This document shows positions 35,782-46,021 of a DNA stretch of 64,000 nucleotides, piece after piece. Positions within the stretch are counted from its first letter, which is position 1. Every line of letters starts with the position of its first letter. The notes beneath the pieces are model-generated. The model had not been told where the DNA came from and ran no database searches. It saw only the letters and a list, made by a program, of their open reading frames with translations. The DNA comes from Pseudomonas amygdali. GTDB taxonomy: Bacteria > Pseudomonadota > Gammaproteobacteria > Pseudomonadales > Pseudomonadaceae. The position numbers were made by a program, and so were the translations under genes. The DNA lies in the NCBI RefSeq assembly GCF_002699855.1, contig NZ_LKBW01000112.1:24669-88668 (forward strand), read 5' to 3'.

Positions 35782-36144
35782 TCAGGCGCGAAGCCACGAA
35801 TCAACAGTGTCTACACCGTACTGCTCTTTCCACGCTTTGAGACCGCGGTGGTTACCACCCTTGGTTTCAATCAGCTCACCGGTGTGGGGGTTCTGGTAAA
35901 CCTTGACCACGCGTGCACGACGACGCTTTGGTCCGGCGGGTGCGACCAGCGACGTGGCGCTTGAAGGATCAAGGATTGCGATGATGTCACGCAGGCTTTT
36001 GCCGTAGGTGCCCATCAGGTCCTGGAGCTTTTGCTCGAACTCGATTTCCTTCTTCAACCCGGCGTCATTCTTCAAGGATTCCAGCTGTGCAAGCTGTTCT
36101 TGAAGGGCTTTCTCTGCTGCTCGAAACTCGGCAAGTCTGGACAA
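35782..36144 (-). CDS. MvaT/MvaU-family H-NS-like xenogeneic silencer
   Basis: A 120-residue nucleoid protein. The N-terminal helix (SRLAEFRAAEKALQEQLAQL) is the dimerisation coiled coil, FEQKLQDLMGTYGKSLRDII the second oligomerisation segment, and the C-terminal RARVVKVYQNPHTGE with ETKGGNHRGLKAWK is the AT-rich DNA-binding domain of the MvaT class. I choose the TTG at 36144 because GGAG lies 8 nt upstream and MSRLAEFRA aligns with the start of known MvaT; a GTG at 36153 overlaps that site. Pseudomonads carry several paralogues, so I do not assign mvaT or mvaU. A TTG start suggests low translation. Confidence 0.88.
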   Translation of the reverse strand: MSRLAEFRAAEKALQEQLAQLESLKNDAGLKKEIEFEQKLQDLMGTYGKSLRDIIAILDPSSATSLVAPAGPKRRRARVVKVYQNPHTGELIETKGGNHRGLKAWKEQYGVDTVDSWLRA

Positions 36145-36629
36145 GTAATACACTCCAACAATGTAATGGCTGTTGTCAGCCCTATAAAGCGATGAGACAA
36201 AACTGATTGGCCGATTCGCTCACTCGATGCTGCCCTGTACCTGCGGTTTCTATGCTGAAACATGGCCTTTGCGGCTTGTCATTGCGCAGACAGAGGATAG
36301 TTATAACTCAGTAGCCCGCAAATGATGCACCTTTTTTTTCAGTTAGAAAATAGCCTTTTTCAAATTCGTTAAATAGTCGTGGTGGAGGGTGTTGGATATA
36401 GGCGATGAAACCGGCGTTATCAGGCGAGCTGTTGTGTAAGTTATTTCCGACATTAGTCGCAGATGGAAAACGAGCCATGCGACACTGGACGGCTTAAAAC
36501 GAGAAACATCTGACAGACATGAAGGCTGGCGGATGCGGAAAGAGCAGAAGTGTCTGAAGGCAGCGGATGAAAGGGCGTGTAGCGGCATAAAAGATGGCCC
36601 TTGGCCTGCCTTTTTTTGCCTTTCTGACC
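36145..36629. other. Intergenic region upstream of the mvaT-like gene
   Basis: 485 bp between two leftward genes, AT-richer than its surroundings around 36290-36450, including an eight-T run at 36333-36340. It should contain the promoter of the MvaT-like gene. I see no gene or strong terminator for the TPR gene in it. Confidence 0.4.
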
Positions 36630-37724
36630 CTACAGTCCCTGTTGCAGCACCGGGTCGTCGGGGTTCTGCTGCTCGAGCTCTGCCAGCAGAATCTGCACGT
36701 TTTGCAACTGACCATTTTCTTTCCAGTATTGAATCAGCAGCACTCTGGCCTTTCGGTTCGCAGGCTGGCTCTGAACAATCTGCGTCAACTGCCTCTGCGC
36801 CGCCTCAAGCTCGTGCAACGAATGCAGGGCAACCGCCAGGTCATAGCGATAGTCGGTGTTATCAGGCGCCAGCTCTGTAGCCTTTGCCAGGCTGAGCACA
36901 GCAAACTCTGCCTGCCCGTGGTTAAGCAGCCACATGCCCAGCGCGTGCTGAAGCATGGATGAACCAGGATTATGTTCCAGCAACTGTGCAAAAAGGCTGC
37001 GTGCCTGCTCGGCCTGGCCCTTGCGGTCCAGCAGCTCGATGTGCGCCAGCGCCGCTTCGATATTGCCCGGGTCCAGTGCTGTGGCCCTCTGCAGCGCGGC
37101 GACTGCCGGCTCCAGGTCGCCGGTCTGCAGGTACAGTCTGGCCAGTTGCAACTGATTTTGTGCGTTTTGCGGCTGGCTCTTTAGCGACTCCTGAAACGCC
37201 TCGGCACTTTGCTGCAGCACGGCAAAGTACAGGCCCAGCTCATCAGGTGACAGGCCGAGCAGGGCACTGGTGGCGCGGAATCTGACGGATTGTTCGTCGT
37301 CGTCCAGTAATGGGCCCAGCAGCAGGCTGCGCTGGCTGTTGGAGACCAGTCTGACGCTGACATCGATAGCCTCTTCGCGCACCTTGGCGGATCTGTCACC
37401 CAGCGCGGCATCGAGCAATTTGAGGGCCTGAGGGCTGGGGTAGTCGCTCAATTCGGCGAGCAGGTTGATGCGCTGTTCGTCAGACAGGTCGGTTCGTGCC
37501 AGTTGTTGGTACAGCACGCGTGCAGCGCCGGGCTTGCCGTCGTGTGCCTGTTCCAGTGCCTGAGCGTAGGTGTGGCTCAACCTGGCGGGAGCTGTCTGAA
37601 CAGGCAAGCGCCACCACCAGAAAGCCAGTGATAGCGCCAGCATTGCCGCAGCCGCTGCGCCGATCAGCCAGCGATGTCGAGTAGTGGGTTGAGGCGATAA
37701 CCCCTTGGTAGAAAGTCTGGGCAT
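36630..37724 (-). CDS. Membrane-anchored HEAT/TPR repeat protein
   Basis: A 364-residue protein with a short basic cytoplasmic N-terminus, one membrane helix (WLIGAAAAAMLALSLAFWWW, about residues 20-39) and a periplasmic helical repeat region. Residues about 60-160 look HEAT-like (LLDAALGDRSAKVREEAIDV), and about 180-350 consist of TPR units (AQNQLQLARLYLQTGDLEPA, HALGMWLLNHGQAEFAVLSL). Such proteins are scaffolds; no partner is evident. The ATG at 37724 is used since the upstream extension is not conserved-looking. It follows oprN after a terminator, so it is probably separately transcribed. Confidence 0.7.
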   Translation of the reverse strand: MPRLSTKGLSPQPTTRHRWLIGAAAAAMLALSLAFWWWRLPVQTAPARLSHTYAQALEQAHDGKPGAARVLYQQLARTDLSDEQRINLLAELSDYPSPQALKLLDAALGDRSAKVREEAIDVSVRLVSNSQRSLLLGPLLDDDEQSVRFRATSALLGLSPDELGLYFAVLQQSAEAFQESLKSQPQNAQNQLQLARLYLQTGDLEPAVAALQRATALDPGNIEAALAHIELLDRKGQAEQARSLFAQLLEHNPGSSMLQHALGMWLLNHGQAEFAVLSLAKATELAPDNTDYRYDLAVALHSLHELEAAQRQLTQIVQSQPANRKARVLLIQYWKENGQLQNVQILLAELEQQNPDDPVLQQGL

Positions 37725-37811
37725 ATCGATTTCCAATGCTTGACGGGTTGCAGCTTCGGGGAGTGGGTGGCAGCTGTCAAACGACAATCATGATGCCGTC
37801 GGCGTTCGGAC

Positions 37812-37844
37812 AAAAAAAGCCCCGCGTCCTGAAGGGGCGCGGGG
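37812..37844 (-). terminator. Terminator of the mexEF-oprN operon
   Basis: CCCCGCG (37820-37826) and CGCGGGG (37838-37844) pair around an 11-nt loop containing a further inner pairing. Read leftward they are followed by CTTTTTTTG. It lies 24 bp after the oprN stop. Confidence 0.88.
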
Positions 37845-37867
37845 CGGGTTTACGGCCTGTTGGCGTA

Positions 37868-39265
37868 TCAGGCCTGAGGTTGCCAGCCGCCACCCAGTGC
37901 CTTGTAAATGGCCACGATGCCGCGGTACAGCTCGATTTCTGCCTGTGCCTGAGAGTCTTCGGCCGCCAGACGCTCGCGCTCGGCATCCAGCAGGACCAGG
38001 AAGTCCGCTGTGCCTTCGCGGTACTGCACTGACGCCAGCCTGGCTGCGGAACGACTCGCATCGCTTTGGCGCATCAGCGAAACCAGCCGTTGCTGGCGTT
38101 TGTCGTAATCGCTGAAGGCGTTCTCCGACTCCTCCAGAGCGAGCAATACCTGCTGCTCATAGTTGGCCAGCGCGCCCTCGGCATCTGCATCGGCGCTGCG
38201 AATCTGCGCCCGGACGCTGCCCAGATCGAAAGCCTCCCAGGTGATGCTGGGGCCGAGTGACCAGGCTTTGGCCGCTGACGAACCGATCTGCGACCCGCGG
38301 CCAGCGGTAAAGCCCAGGAAGCCGCTCAGACTGACCCGCGGAAACAGATCGGCGGTCGCCACGCCGATGCGTGCGGTCGAGGCGGCCAGTTGGCGTTCAG
38401 CGGCGCGGATGTCGGGCCGATTGCGCAGCACCTGTGTCGGATCGCCAATCGGCAGAGCCTTGGCGATAGCAGGCAGTTTGCTCGGGCTCAGGTCGACGCT
38501 GAGGTTTTCCGGGCGCTCGCCCAGCAACGTGGCGATACGATTGCGTTCGCGAACCTGTTCGGCCTGCAACTGCGGCACGGTCGCTTCAACGGCTGCCAGT
38601 CGTGCCTCGGCACGCACCACGTCCAGTTCATTGCCCACGCCGGCATCACGCAACTGGGTGGTCACGTCCTGAGAGCTCTGCTGGTTTTTCAGGTTGTCGC
38701 GGGCAATGGCTTCACGCAGCTGTGCGCCGCGTAGCTGCCCGTAGGCGTCGACCACCTCGGCAATCAGAGTCACCTGAAGCTGATACAGGTTGGCTTCGGC
38801 GGCTTCCTGATCGGCATTGCTGGCTTCCAGTTGGCGCTGAATACGTCCGAACAGGTCGACCTCCCAGGCCATGTCCAGGCCAAGGTCATACCGCTCGCTA
38901 TTGACGCGCCGCTCAGTAACACCAGGTTGCTGACCCTTGCCCAGGTCACTGCTGGCCCGGCTGGTGATCACCGGCATGGCGTCGTTGGCAACGTCATCGC
39001 GAATCGCCCGTGCGGCTTTCAGGCGGGCAAAGGCAACACGCAGATCGCGGTTGCCGTCCAGCGACCTGGCTACCAGTTTATTGAGGGTAGGGTCCTCAAA
39101 CTGCTGCCACCAGACGGTGTTCACTTTGCTGCGGTCATAGTTGCCCTGAGCTGCGGACGCCAGTTGTGCTGGCGCCGTAACCGGTGCCTTGTAGTCCGGG
39201 CCGACGGCGCAGGCCGCCAGCGCCATGACCAGCAGGCTCGGGAGGAAAAGTTTGAACGCGCTCAT
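37868..39265 (-). CDS. oprN: RND efflux outer membrane channel, OprN type
   Basis: A 465-residue TolC-type outer membrane lipoprotein. The lipobox ends at Cys19 (LLVMALAACAVGPDYKAP). Two internal repeats of the outer membrane factor family are visible (DLRVAFARLKAARAIRDDVA and IRAAERQLAASTARIGVATA). Ends GGGWQPQA. I recall OprN of P. aeruginosa sharing long stretches (ASSDLGKGQQPGVTE-like, VSLSGFLGFTAGRGSQIG), supporting the name. The ATG overlaps the mexF stop by 1 nt (TGATG). Works with MexE and MexF to expel drugs across both membranes. Confidence 0.9.
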   Translation of the reverse strand: MSAFKLFLPSLLVMALAACAVGPDYKAPVTAPAQLASAAQGNYDRSKVNTVWWQQFEDPTLNKLVARSLDGNRDLRVAFARLKAARAIRDDVANDAMPVITSRASSDLGKGQQPGVTERRVNSERYDLGLDMAWEVDLFGRIQRQLEASNADQEAAEANLYQLQVTLIAEVVDAYGQLRGAQLREAIARDNLKNQQSSQDVTTQLRDAGVGNELDVVRAEARLAAVEATVPQLQAEQVRERNRIATLLGERPENLSVDLSPSKLPAIAKALPIGDPTQVLRNRPDIRAAERQLAASTARIGVATADLFPRVSLSGFLGFTAGRGSQIGSSAAKAWSLGPSITWEAFDLGSVRAQIRSADADAEGALANYEQQVLLALEESENAFSDYDKRQQRLVSLMRQSDASRSAARLASVQYREGTADFLVLLDAERERLAAEDSQAQAEIELYRGIVAIYKALGGGWQPQA

Positions 39266-42200
39266 CAATGCATCTCCGCAGGCAGGTTTTGCAGTCTTTG
39301 TGCCCTGGCGGCCTTGCGGGCCTCCTGGCGTTCGACGTAATTACGGATAAGCACGTAGAACACCGGCGTCAGCAGCAGGCCGAAGAACGTGACCCCCAGC
39401 ATCCCGGAGAACACGGCGACCCCCATGGCATGGCGCATTTCCGCACCTGCACCGCTGGAAAGCACCAGTGGTACGACGCCCATGATGAACGCGAAGGACG
39501 TCATCAGAATCGGACGCAGGCGCAGTCGGCATGCCTCCAGCACTGCATCCAGCGGGCTCATTCCCTCGGCCTGTTTGTCCTTGGCGAACTCGACGATCAG
39601 AATCGCGTTCTTGCACGCCAGGCCCACCAGTACGATCAGCCCGATCTGGGTGAAGATGTTGTTATCGCTACCGGCAATCATCACCCCGGCAATCGCCGAG
39701 AGCAGGGTCATTGGTACGATCAGGATTACCGCCAGCGGCAGGCTCCAGCTTTCGTACTGAGCCGCCAGTACCAAAAATGCCAGCAGAACACACAGCGGGA
39801 AGACGAACAGCGCCGGGTTGCCTGAAAGAATCTGTTGGTACGTAAGGTCAGTCCACTCGTAAACCATGCCGTTGGGCAGCTCTTCACGCAGCAGTTTCTC
39901 GACCGCCGCTTGAGCCTGACCAGAGCTGAAGCCAGGACCGGCGGCACCGTTGATTTCTGCCGTGATGAAGCCGTTGTAGTGCATTACGCGGTCGGGACCT
40001 GCGGTGTCACTGACTTTGACGAAGGTTGCCAGTGGGATCATTTCTCCCAGATTGTTGCGCACCTTGAGCTGACCGATCTGGTCGGCATCCTGACGGAACT
40101 GCTGCTCTGCCTGGACATTGACCTGATACGTGCGGCCAAAACGGTTGAAGTCGTTGGCATACAGCGAGCCCAGATAAACCTGCAGGGTGTCAAAGATGTC
40201 GCAGACCGCAACGCCATGCGTCTTGGCCTTCTCGCGGTCGATGGCGGCATCCACCTGCGGCACGTTCACGGTATAGCTTGTGAACAACCCGGCCAGTTCC
40301 GGCACGCTGCGGCTCTTGGCAATGATGTTCTGGGTTTCCTTGTACAACTCGTCGTAACCCAGGTTGCCACGGTCCTCTATCTGCAGGCGGAAACCGCCGA
40401 TGGTGCCCAGCCCCTGTACCGGAGGTGGCGGGAAGATCGCCATGTACGCTTCCTGGATCGACGCGAACTGGCCGTTCAGGGCGCCGGCAATGGCGTTGGC
40501 TGACAGACTGGGGTCCTTGCGCTCCTCAAACGGTTTGAGGGCGACGAATACCACACCGTTGTTCGGGCTGTTGGTAAAGCCGTTGATCGACAGGCCGGGG
40601 AAGGCAATCGCGTTTTCCACGCCCGGCTGTTTAAGTGCCAACTCGGACATGCGCTTGATGACGTCTTCGGTACGGTCGAGGCTGGCAGCGTCCGGCAGCT
40701 GGGCAAAGGCCACCAGGTATTGCTTGTCCTGGCTGGGTACAAAACCGGTCGGCGTGCTGGCGAAACCCAGCCAGGTCAGGACCATCAGTCCTGCATACAC
40801 CAACAGTGCGATACCACTGCTGCGAATAACCCGGGCGACGGTGCCGACGTAGCCATGGCTGGCTTTTTCGAAGAAACGGTTGAACGGGCGGAACAGCCAG
40901 CCGCCAAGGATTCTGTCGAGGAAACGCGAGAAACGATCCTTGGGCGCATCGTGGCCTTTGAGCAGTACCGCGGCCAGCGCAGGCGACAGGGTCAGCGAGT
41001 TGAAGGCCGAAATCACTGTCGAGATGGCGATGGTCAGTGCGAACTGCTTGTAGAACTGCCCGGTCAGGCCGGAAATGAACGCTGCCGGTACGAACACCGC
41101 ACATAGCACCAGTGCAGTGGCGATGATCGGCCCGGTCACTTCGGCCATGGCCTTGTGCGTGGCCTGGACCGGTTCAAGCCCCAGCTCGATGTTTCGTTCG
41201 ACGTTCTCCACCACCACGATGGCGTCGTCCACCACGATGCCGATTGCCAGCACCAGCCCGAACAATGACAGTGCGTTCAGAGAGAAGCCGAACATGTGCA
41301 TGACAGCAAAGGTGCCGATCAGCGAGACCGGTACGGCCACCAGCGGGATAATCGAAGCGCGCCAGGTCTGCAGGAACAGGATCACCACCAGCACGACCAG
41401 GATCAGTGCTTCAAACAGGGTGTGAATCACCGCCTCGATGGAGCCGCGCACGAAGATCGTCGGGTCATAGACAATGCTGTAGTCCATGCCTTCCGGGAAG
41501 CTCTTTTTCAGCTCGGCCATTCTGGCCCGTACATCGTTGGAGATGTCGATGGCGTTGGAGCCGGGCCGCTGGAAAATAGGGATGGCCACGGCGGGCTGGT
41601 TGTTCAGCAGCGAGCGCAGCGCATACTGGCTGGAGCCCAGCTCGATGCGTGCAACGTCCTTCAGACGAGTGATTTCGCCATCAGCGCCTGCACGAACCAC
41701 AACGTTTTCGAACTCCTCCTCGGTGACCAGACGGCCCTGGGTGTTGATCGACATCTGAAAACTGGTGGCATTCGGCGAGGGCGGGGAGCCCAGCTGACCT
41801 GCTGCAACCTGACGGTTCTGCTCGCGAATCGCATTGACCACATCGGTGGCGGTCAGGTTGCGTGAGGCCGTCTTGTTCGGGTCCAGCCAGACCCGCAGCG
41901 AATAGTCGCCCATACCAAACAGTTGCACGTCACCGACACCACCCAGTCGCGCGAGCTCATCCTTGATGTTGAGCACGGCGTAGTTGGACAGGTACAGCAT
42001 GTCGTAGCGCTGATCCGGCGAGGTCAAGTGCACAACCATGGTCAGGCCGGGGGAGGCCTTGTCCACGGTGATGCCGATGCGCGTCACTTCTTCCGGCAGC
42101 TTGGGCTCGGTACGCGTCACACGGTTCTGCACCTGCACCTGCGCGTTGTCCAGTTCAGTGCCCAGCGCAAAGGTGATGGTCAGGGTCAGCTTGCCGTCGG

Positions 42201-42456
42201 CAGTGGCCTGGGACGACATATAGAGCATGCCTTCCACACCGGTGATGGCCTGTTCCAGTGGCGAGGCTACGGTTTCGCCGATCACCTTGGGGTTGGCGCC
42301 GGGAAAGTTGGCGCGCACGACTACTGTGGGCGGCACTACTTCCGGGTATTCACTGATCGGCAGCTGGAACAGTGAGATAGCACCGGCGATCAGGATCAGC
42401 AGCGACAGCACTGCGGCAAAGATCGGCCGGGAAATAAAGAATTTGGAGAAGTTCAT
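39265..42456 (-). CDS. mexF: RND multidrug efflux transporter, MexF type
   Basis: A 1063-residue inner membrane proton/drug antiporter with 12 transmembrane helices in two halves, N-terminal MNFSKFFISRPIFAAVLSLL. Proton-relay acidic residues are in GIVVDDAIVVVENVERN, and the essential Lys of the second half is in VGLACKNAILIVEFAKDKQ. Sequence throughout is very close to remembered P. aeruginosa MexF, which exports chloramphenicol, fluoroquinolones, trimethoprim and quinolone-signal precursors. Spacing to mexE is 12 bp. The length is standard. Confidence 0.93.
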   Translation of the reverse strand: MNFSKFFISRPIFAAVLSLLILIAGAISLFQLPISEYPEVVPPTVVVRANFPGANPKVIGETVASPLEQAITGVEGMLYMSSQATADGKLTLTITFALGTELDNAQVQVQNRVTRTEPKLPEEVTRIGITVDKASPGLTMVVHLTSPDQRYDMLYLSNYAVLNIKDELARLGGVGDVQLFGMGDYSLRVWLDPNKTASRNLTATDVVNAIREQNRQVAAGQLGSPPSPNATSFQMSINTQGRLVTEEEFENVVVRAGADGEITRLKDVARIELGSSQYALRSLLNNQPAVAIPIFQRPGSNAIDISNDVRARMAELKKSFPEGMDYSIVYDPTIFVRGSIEAVIHTLFEALILVVLVVILFLQTWRASIIPLVAVPVSLIGTFAVMHMFGFSLNALSLFGLVLAIGIVVDDAIVVVENVERNIELGLEPVQATHKAMAEVTGPIIATALVLCAVFVPAAFISGLTGQFYKQFALTIAISTVISAFNSLTLSPALAAVLLKGHDAPKDRFSRFLDRILGGWLFRPFNRFFEKASHGYVGTVARVIRSSGIALLVYAGLMVLTWLGFASTPTGFVPSQDKQYLVAFAQLPDAASLDRTEDVIKRMSELALKQPGVENAIAFPGLSINGFTNSPNNGVVFVALKPFEERKDPSLSANAIAGALNGQFASIQEAYMAIFPPPPVQGLGTIGGFRLQIEDRGNLGYDELYKETQNIIAKSRSVPELAGLFTSYTVNVPQVDAAIDREKAKTHGVAVCDIFDTLQVYLGSLYANDFNRFGRTYQVNVQAEQQFRQDADQIGQLKVRNNLGEMIPLATFVKVSDTAGPDRVMHYNGFITAEINGAAGPGFSSGQAQAAVEKLLREELPNGMVYEWTDLTYQQILSGNPALFVFPLCVLLAFLVLAAQYESWSLPLAVILIVPMTLLSAIAGVMIAGSDNNIFTQIGLIVLVGLACKNAILIVEFAKDKQAEGMSPLDAVLEACRLRLRPILMTSFAFIMGVVPLVLSSGAGAEMRHAMGVAVFSGMLGVTFFGLLLTPVFYVLIRNYVERQEARKAARAQRLQNLPAEMH

Positions 42457-42468
42457 CGGACAAGTCCC

Positions 42469-43710
42469 TTAGCCGCGCGGCGCAGTGGCGCTGGCGATTT
42501 TGACGGCCGCTTTGGGCGCCACTTGTGGCAGGTTGCTGGCTTCGAGGGCCTGGCGTTGTTTGAGCAATGCTGCGAGGGTGTCGGCGCTGGCCATCGGTGT
42601 CACCTCAGGGTCCACAGGCTGGCCGGGACGCACGCGTTGCAAGCCTTTGACGACGATGGTGTCGTCCTTGCCCAGACCGTTACGCACAATGCGCAGACCT
42701 TCGATTTTCGGGCCCAGTTCGACAGCCCGATAGGCAGGTTTGTTGTCCTTGTCCATCACCAGCACAAACTTCTTGCCCAGGTCGGTGCCCACTGCTTCGT
42801 CATTGATCAGCACCGCCGAGTAAGTGCCACTGCCCACCAGTTTCAGACGGGCATACAGGCCGGGGGTGAAATCACCGTCGGCGTTATCGAACACCGCACG
42901 ACCGCGAATGGTGCCGGTCCTGGGGTTGACCTGGTTGTCGACAAAGTTCATCTGGCCCAGGTGCGGGTTGCCGGTTTCGTTGGACAGGCCCAGGTACACC
43001 GGAGTGGTCTGGCCGCGTTGGCCTTTGCGGGCCAGTTCGGTGTACTTGAGGAACACGCGTTCGTCAGCGTCGAAGTAGGCGTAGACCTTGTCGGTGGAGA
43101 CCACGCTGGTCAGCGCGGTGACATCTGCTGTCACAATGTTGCCGGCGGTGATCTCTGCGCGGCTGACACGACCTGTAATCGGTGCAGTAACACGGGTAAA
43201 ACTGAGGTTCAGTCGAGCCAGATCCAACTGCGCCTGAATGGCCGCGACACTGGCCTTGGCTTCCTGCGCCGAGGTGGTGCGCGAGTCGGCCAGCTCGGCG
43301 GAAATCGCGTTGTTGGTACGCAGACGCTCGCCGCGCTGGGCTTCATTGTCGCTGCGCAGTGCAACGGCACGGGCCTGTTGCAGCTGTGCCTCAAGACGAC
43401 GAACTTCGGACTGGAACGGACGCGGGTCAATCTGGAACAGCAGATCGCCTTTTTTGACCAGCGAACCGTCGGTGAACGCTACCTGATCGATCTGACCAGA
43501 CACCCTTGGGCGTACCTCGACGGTTTCCGGTGCTTCAAGACGACCCGTGAATTCATCCCATTCGTTGATCGGCTGCTCCAGCACCTTGGCCACGCTGACC
43601 TTGGCTGCGCCAGGCGCACTGGTGGCTTCCGGCGCGCGGCCGCAAGCACTGATAACGATAAGGGCGAGGGCGGTGAGGGGGTAGCGCAGATGGCTGAGTG
43701 TCTGGTGCAT
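42469..43710 (-). CDS. mexE: RND efflux periplasmic adaptor, MexE type
   Basis: A 413-residue membrane fusion lipoprotein (Cys23 in LIVISACGRAPE). The lipoyl domain (VEVRPRVSGQIDQVAF and LSFTRVTAPITGRVSRAEI) flanks a coiled-coil hairpin (RRLEAQLQQARAVALRSDNE). The ATG at 43710 starts the signal peptide, with GGCGGAA upstream; the frame extends to 43854 without a site. First gene of mexE-mexF-oprN. No mexT gene lies next to it, unlike P. aeruginosa, but a LysR-type ATC-N9-GAT motif is present upstream. Confidence 0.9.
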   Translation of the reverse strand: MHQTLSHLRYPLTALALIVISACGRAPEATSAPGAAKVSVAKVLEQPINEWDEFTGRLEAPETVEVRPRVSGQIDQVAFTDGSLVKKGDLLFQIDPRPFQSEVRRLEAQLQQARAVALRSDNEAQRGERLRTNNAISAELADSRTTSAQEAKASVAAIQAQLDLARLNLSFTRVTAPITGRVSRAEITAGNIVTADVTALTSVVSTDKVYAYFDADERVFLKYTELARKGQRGQTTPVYLGLSNETGNPHLGQMNFVDNQVNPRTGTIRGRAVFDNADGDFTPGLYARLKLVGSGTYSAVLINDEAVGTDLGKKFVLVMDKDNKPAYRAVELGPKIEGLRIVRNGLGKDDTIVVKGLQRVRPGQPVDPEVTPMASADTLAALLKQRQALEASNLPQVAPKAAVKIASATAPRG

Positions 43711-43794
43711 GGGAAGTTCCGCCGATAGTAAGGAATGGGCGGATTCTGTTGCGCACAGGGTGTTATTAACGAATCGAATAAACCGAAGGTTACT

Positions 43795-43809
43795 ATCACT
43801 GGCAATGAT
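43795..43809. promoter_or_regulatory. Nod-box-like LysR site upstream of mexE
   Basis: ATC, nine bases, GAT at 43795-43809, about 85 bp upstream of mexE. ATC-N9-GAT half-site pairs (nod boxes) are the described recognition pattern of MexT-like LysR regulators. Only one copy is evident, so this is a candidate. Confidence 0.4.
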
Positions 43810-44025
43810 GAGTACCCATAGGTCTTCGAAAACCTGCCTCCGGGTGACCCGCAAGGTGGATGGTGGCCAGGCATTCGGGGCTGAGAATGCTCCGCTTATG
43901 GCGAGCCAAAAAGCTCATGTCATATTGCTATCTCTTCGATCAATCTTTGCAATCGCCGCCGCTATCAAGTTGTCCAGCGAACTGTCGATCCTTGAGTATT
44001 ACGATAAATCCCGAGGAAAAGTTTG

Positions 44026-45954
44026 ATGAAGTCGACATGGCTGGACAATTTGAAGGTCAGCAAAAAGCTGAGTATAGGCTTCGGTCTGATACTACTGGGC
44101 GTGCTGACGGTCACCGCGATCGGCTACCTCAGCACCAACCTGCTGATCGAGCGGCTGGGCAAGGCAGCCAAAGTTTCTGAAGTAAAGGCCGATGCGCTAA
44201 GCCTCAGGATCGCTGCGCAGGCCTATACTGCCAAGCCTGACGCGAGCAATTCGCAGGGCTACACGGTCGCTCTGGACAACCTGGGCAAGACCATCGAGGA
44301 CGGCCTGAAGCTTCTGACTGTTCCGGCCAATGCCGATATTCTCAGAGGTATTCGCGATCAGGTGGGTGGCTTGAGACAAACGTTCAGTCAGTTGGTCGAT
44401 AATAATCGGCAAATTGATCAGGCCATGCAGCCGTTGATCACCATTTCCGAGCAGGTGAGCGGAAGCTTCGAGACACTCCTGCAAAAGACCTTCGACGACG
44501 TTTCCCGCTCGCTGGATCAAAGCGGTATCGACCAAGTAAAGATTGCCGGCGACCTGCGCAATGGCATGACCAGTTTTCGCCTGGTGTTTCGCCGTTATAT
44601 CAGTATCCCGACCGCTGAAAACAGGCAGATCACCTTCGATGCTGCCGACTCACTGATCGCTCAGGTGAGCAGTGCGCGCAACCAATTGCCGAACAAGGCC
44701 GGCCCGGCAGTGGATGAGGCGCTCAGGGCACTGCAACAGTACAAATCGTTGATGGTCTCCATCTCGCAACTGATGCAACAGAGCGATCAGATTCGCGACA
44801 GCCTTCGCCAGCAGTCAATGGACATCGTCACCAGTACCGAAAAGCTGATGGCGGGCCAGGTGGTCAGTGCCAATAAAGAAAAAGACAGCGCGGTCACCCA
44901 GTTGCTCATGGTGGCGGTGATCGTATTGCTGCTGGGCATCTTCGCGGCGATCCTGATTACCCGTCAGATTACTCGCCCGCTCGATTCCACGGTGATCGCT
45001 GCGCGTCGAATTGCCGACGGCGATCTGACCAATGACCTCAGCACCACTCGCCAGGATGAGCTGGGCCTGCTGCAAAACACCATGCACCAGATGACCGTAT
45101 CGTTGCGCACCCTGATTGGCGGTATCAGTAATGGTGTGACACAGATCGCCACGGCGGCCGAGGAGCTTTCAGCCGTCAGCGAACAGACCAGCGCGGGCGT
45201 CACTCAGCAGAAACTGGAAGTCGATCAAGTGGCGACCGCCATGAACCAGATGGCGTCTACCGTTCAGGAAGTGGCGCAGAACACTGAAGATGCATCGCAG
45301 GCCGCCAGACAGGCCAGTGATCGTGCTGCTCATGGCAGCAGCGTGGTGCAACACGCCACGCGTGAAATCAGCCAGCTTGCCGGTGAAGTGGGGCAACTGG
45401 GCGAGGCCATGCAGCGCCTGATACAGGACAGTGACAAGATTGGCGGTGTAATCGATGTGATCAAGGCGGTCGCAGAACAAACCAACCTGCTGGCCCTCAA
45501 CGCGGCGATCGAAGCCGCACGTGCGGGTGAGCAGGGGCGCGGCTTTGCCGTGGTGGCCGATGAGGTGCGCTCGCTGGCTCAGCGTACACAGTCATCCACG
45601 ACTGAAATCGAGGCGCTGATAAAGTCCTTGCAGGATGGCACCGGCGCGGCATCGGAGCTGATGAATGCCAGCCGTCAACGTACCGAAGGCACCGTGGCGC
45701 TGGCACGGCAGGCCGAAGAATCGCTGCTTGAAATCACTCATTCGATTGGGACCATCGAACAGATGAGCCAACAGATTTCTGCTGCCGCTGAAGAGCAGAG
45801 CGCCGTCACCGACGAAATCAATCGCAGTGTCATCAGCGTACGGGACATCGCCGATCAGTCGGCCACGGCCACTGAGCAGAGCGCGGCGTCTACCGTGGAA
45901 CTGGCGCGCCTGGGCAGCAACCTGCAGGACATGGTTGCGCGCTTCCGGATCTGA
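44026..45954 (+). CDS. Methyl-accepting chemotaxis protein, large (HBM-type) sensor domain
   Basis: A 642-residue chemoreceptor. Membrane helix 1 is about residues 15-37 ([20 protein letters not shown]), helix 2 about 289-310 ([20 protein letters not shown]). The periplasmic region of about 250 residues is all-helical and of the size of HBM domains, which in P. putida McpS bind organic acids; this is inferred from length. HAMP spans about 311-363, and the signalling tip [19 protein letters not shown] is near 485-503. The C-terminus has no CheR-docking pentapeptide. GAGG precedes the ATG. Ligand unknown. Confidence 0.88.
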   Translation: MKSTWLDNLKVSKKLSIGFGLILLGVLTVTAIGYLSTNLLIERLGKAAKVSEVKADALSLRIAAQAYTAKPDASNSQGYTVALDNLGKTIEDGLKLLTVPANADILRGIRDQVGGLRQTFSQLVDNNRQIDQAMQPLITISEQVSGSFETLLQKTFDDVSRSLDQSGIDQVKIAGDLRNGMTSFRLVFRRYISIPTAENRQITFDAADSLIAQVSSARNQLPNKAGPAVDEALRALQQYKSLMVSISQLMQQSDQIRDSLRQQSMDIVTSTEKLMAGQVVSANKEKDSAVTQLLMVAVIVLLLGIFAAILITRQITRPLDSTVIAARRIADGDLTNDLSTTRQDELGLLQNTMHQMTVSLRTLIGGISNGVTQIATAAEELSAVSEQTSAGVTQQKLEVDQVATAMNQMASTVQEVAQNTEDASQAARQASDRAAHGSSVVQHATREISQLAGEVGQLGEAMQRLIQDSDKIGGVIDVIKAVAEQTNLLALNAAIEAARAGEQGRGFAVVADEVRSLAQRTQSSTTEIEALIKSLQDGTGAASELMNASRQRTEGTVALARQAEESLLEITHSIGTIEQMSQQISAAAEEQSAVTDEINRSVISVRDIADQSATATEQSAASTVELARLGSNLQDMVARFRI

Positions 45955-46021
45955 TTGCCGCCACTTTCAAAAAGTCGCGAGGCCCAAAAGTCTCACCCTG
46001 CAAAAAGAGCAGCGCTGGCAA

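Noticed and set aside
36343..36588. 81-codon leftward frame upstream of the mvaT-like gene
   Set aside because: No binding site, composition resembles AT-rich non-coding DNA, no recognisable product.
42523..43728. 401-codon rightward frame opposite mexE
   Set aside because: Antisense to a confidently identified adaptor gene; low-complexity translation typical of shadow frames.
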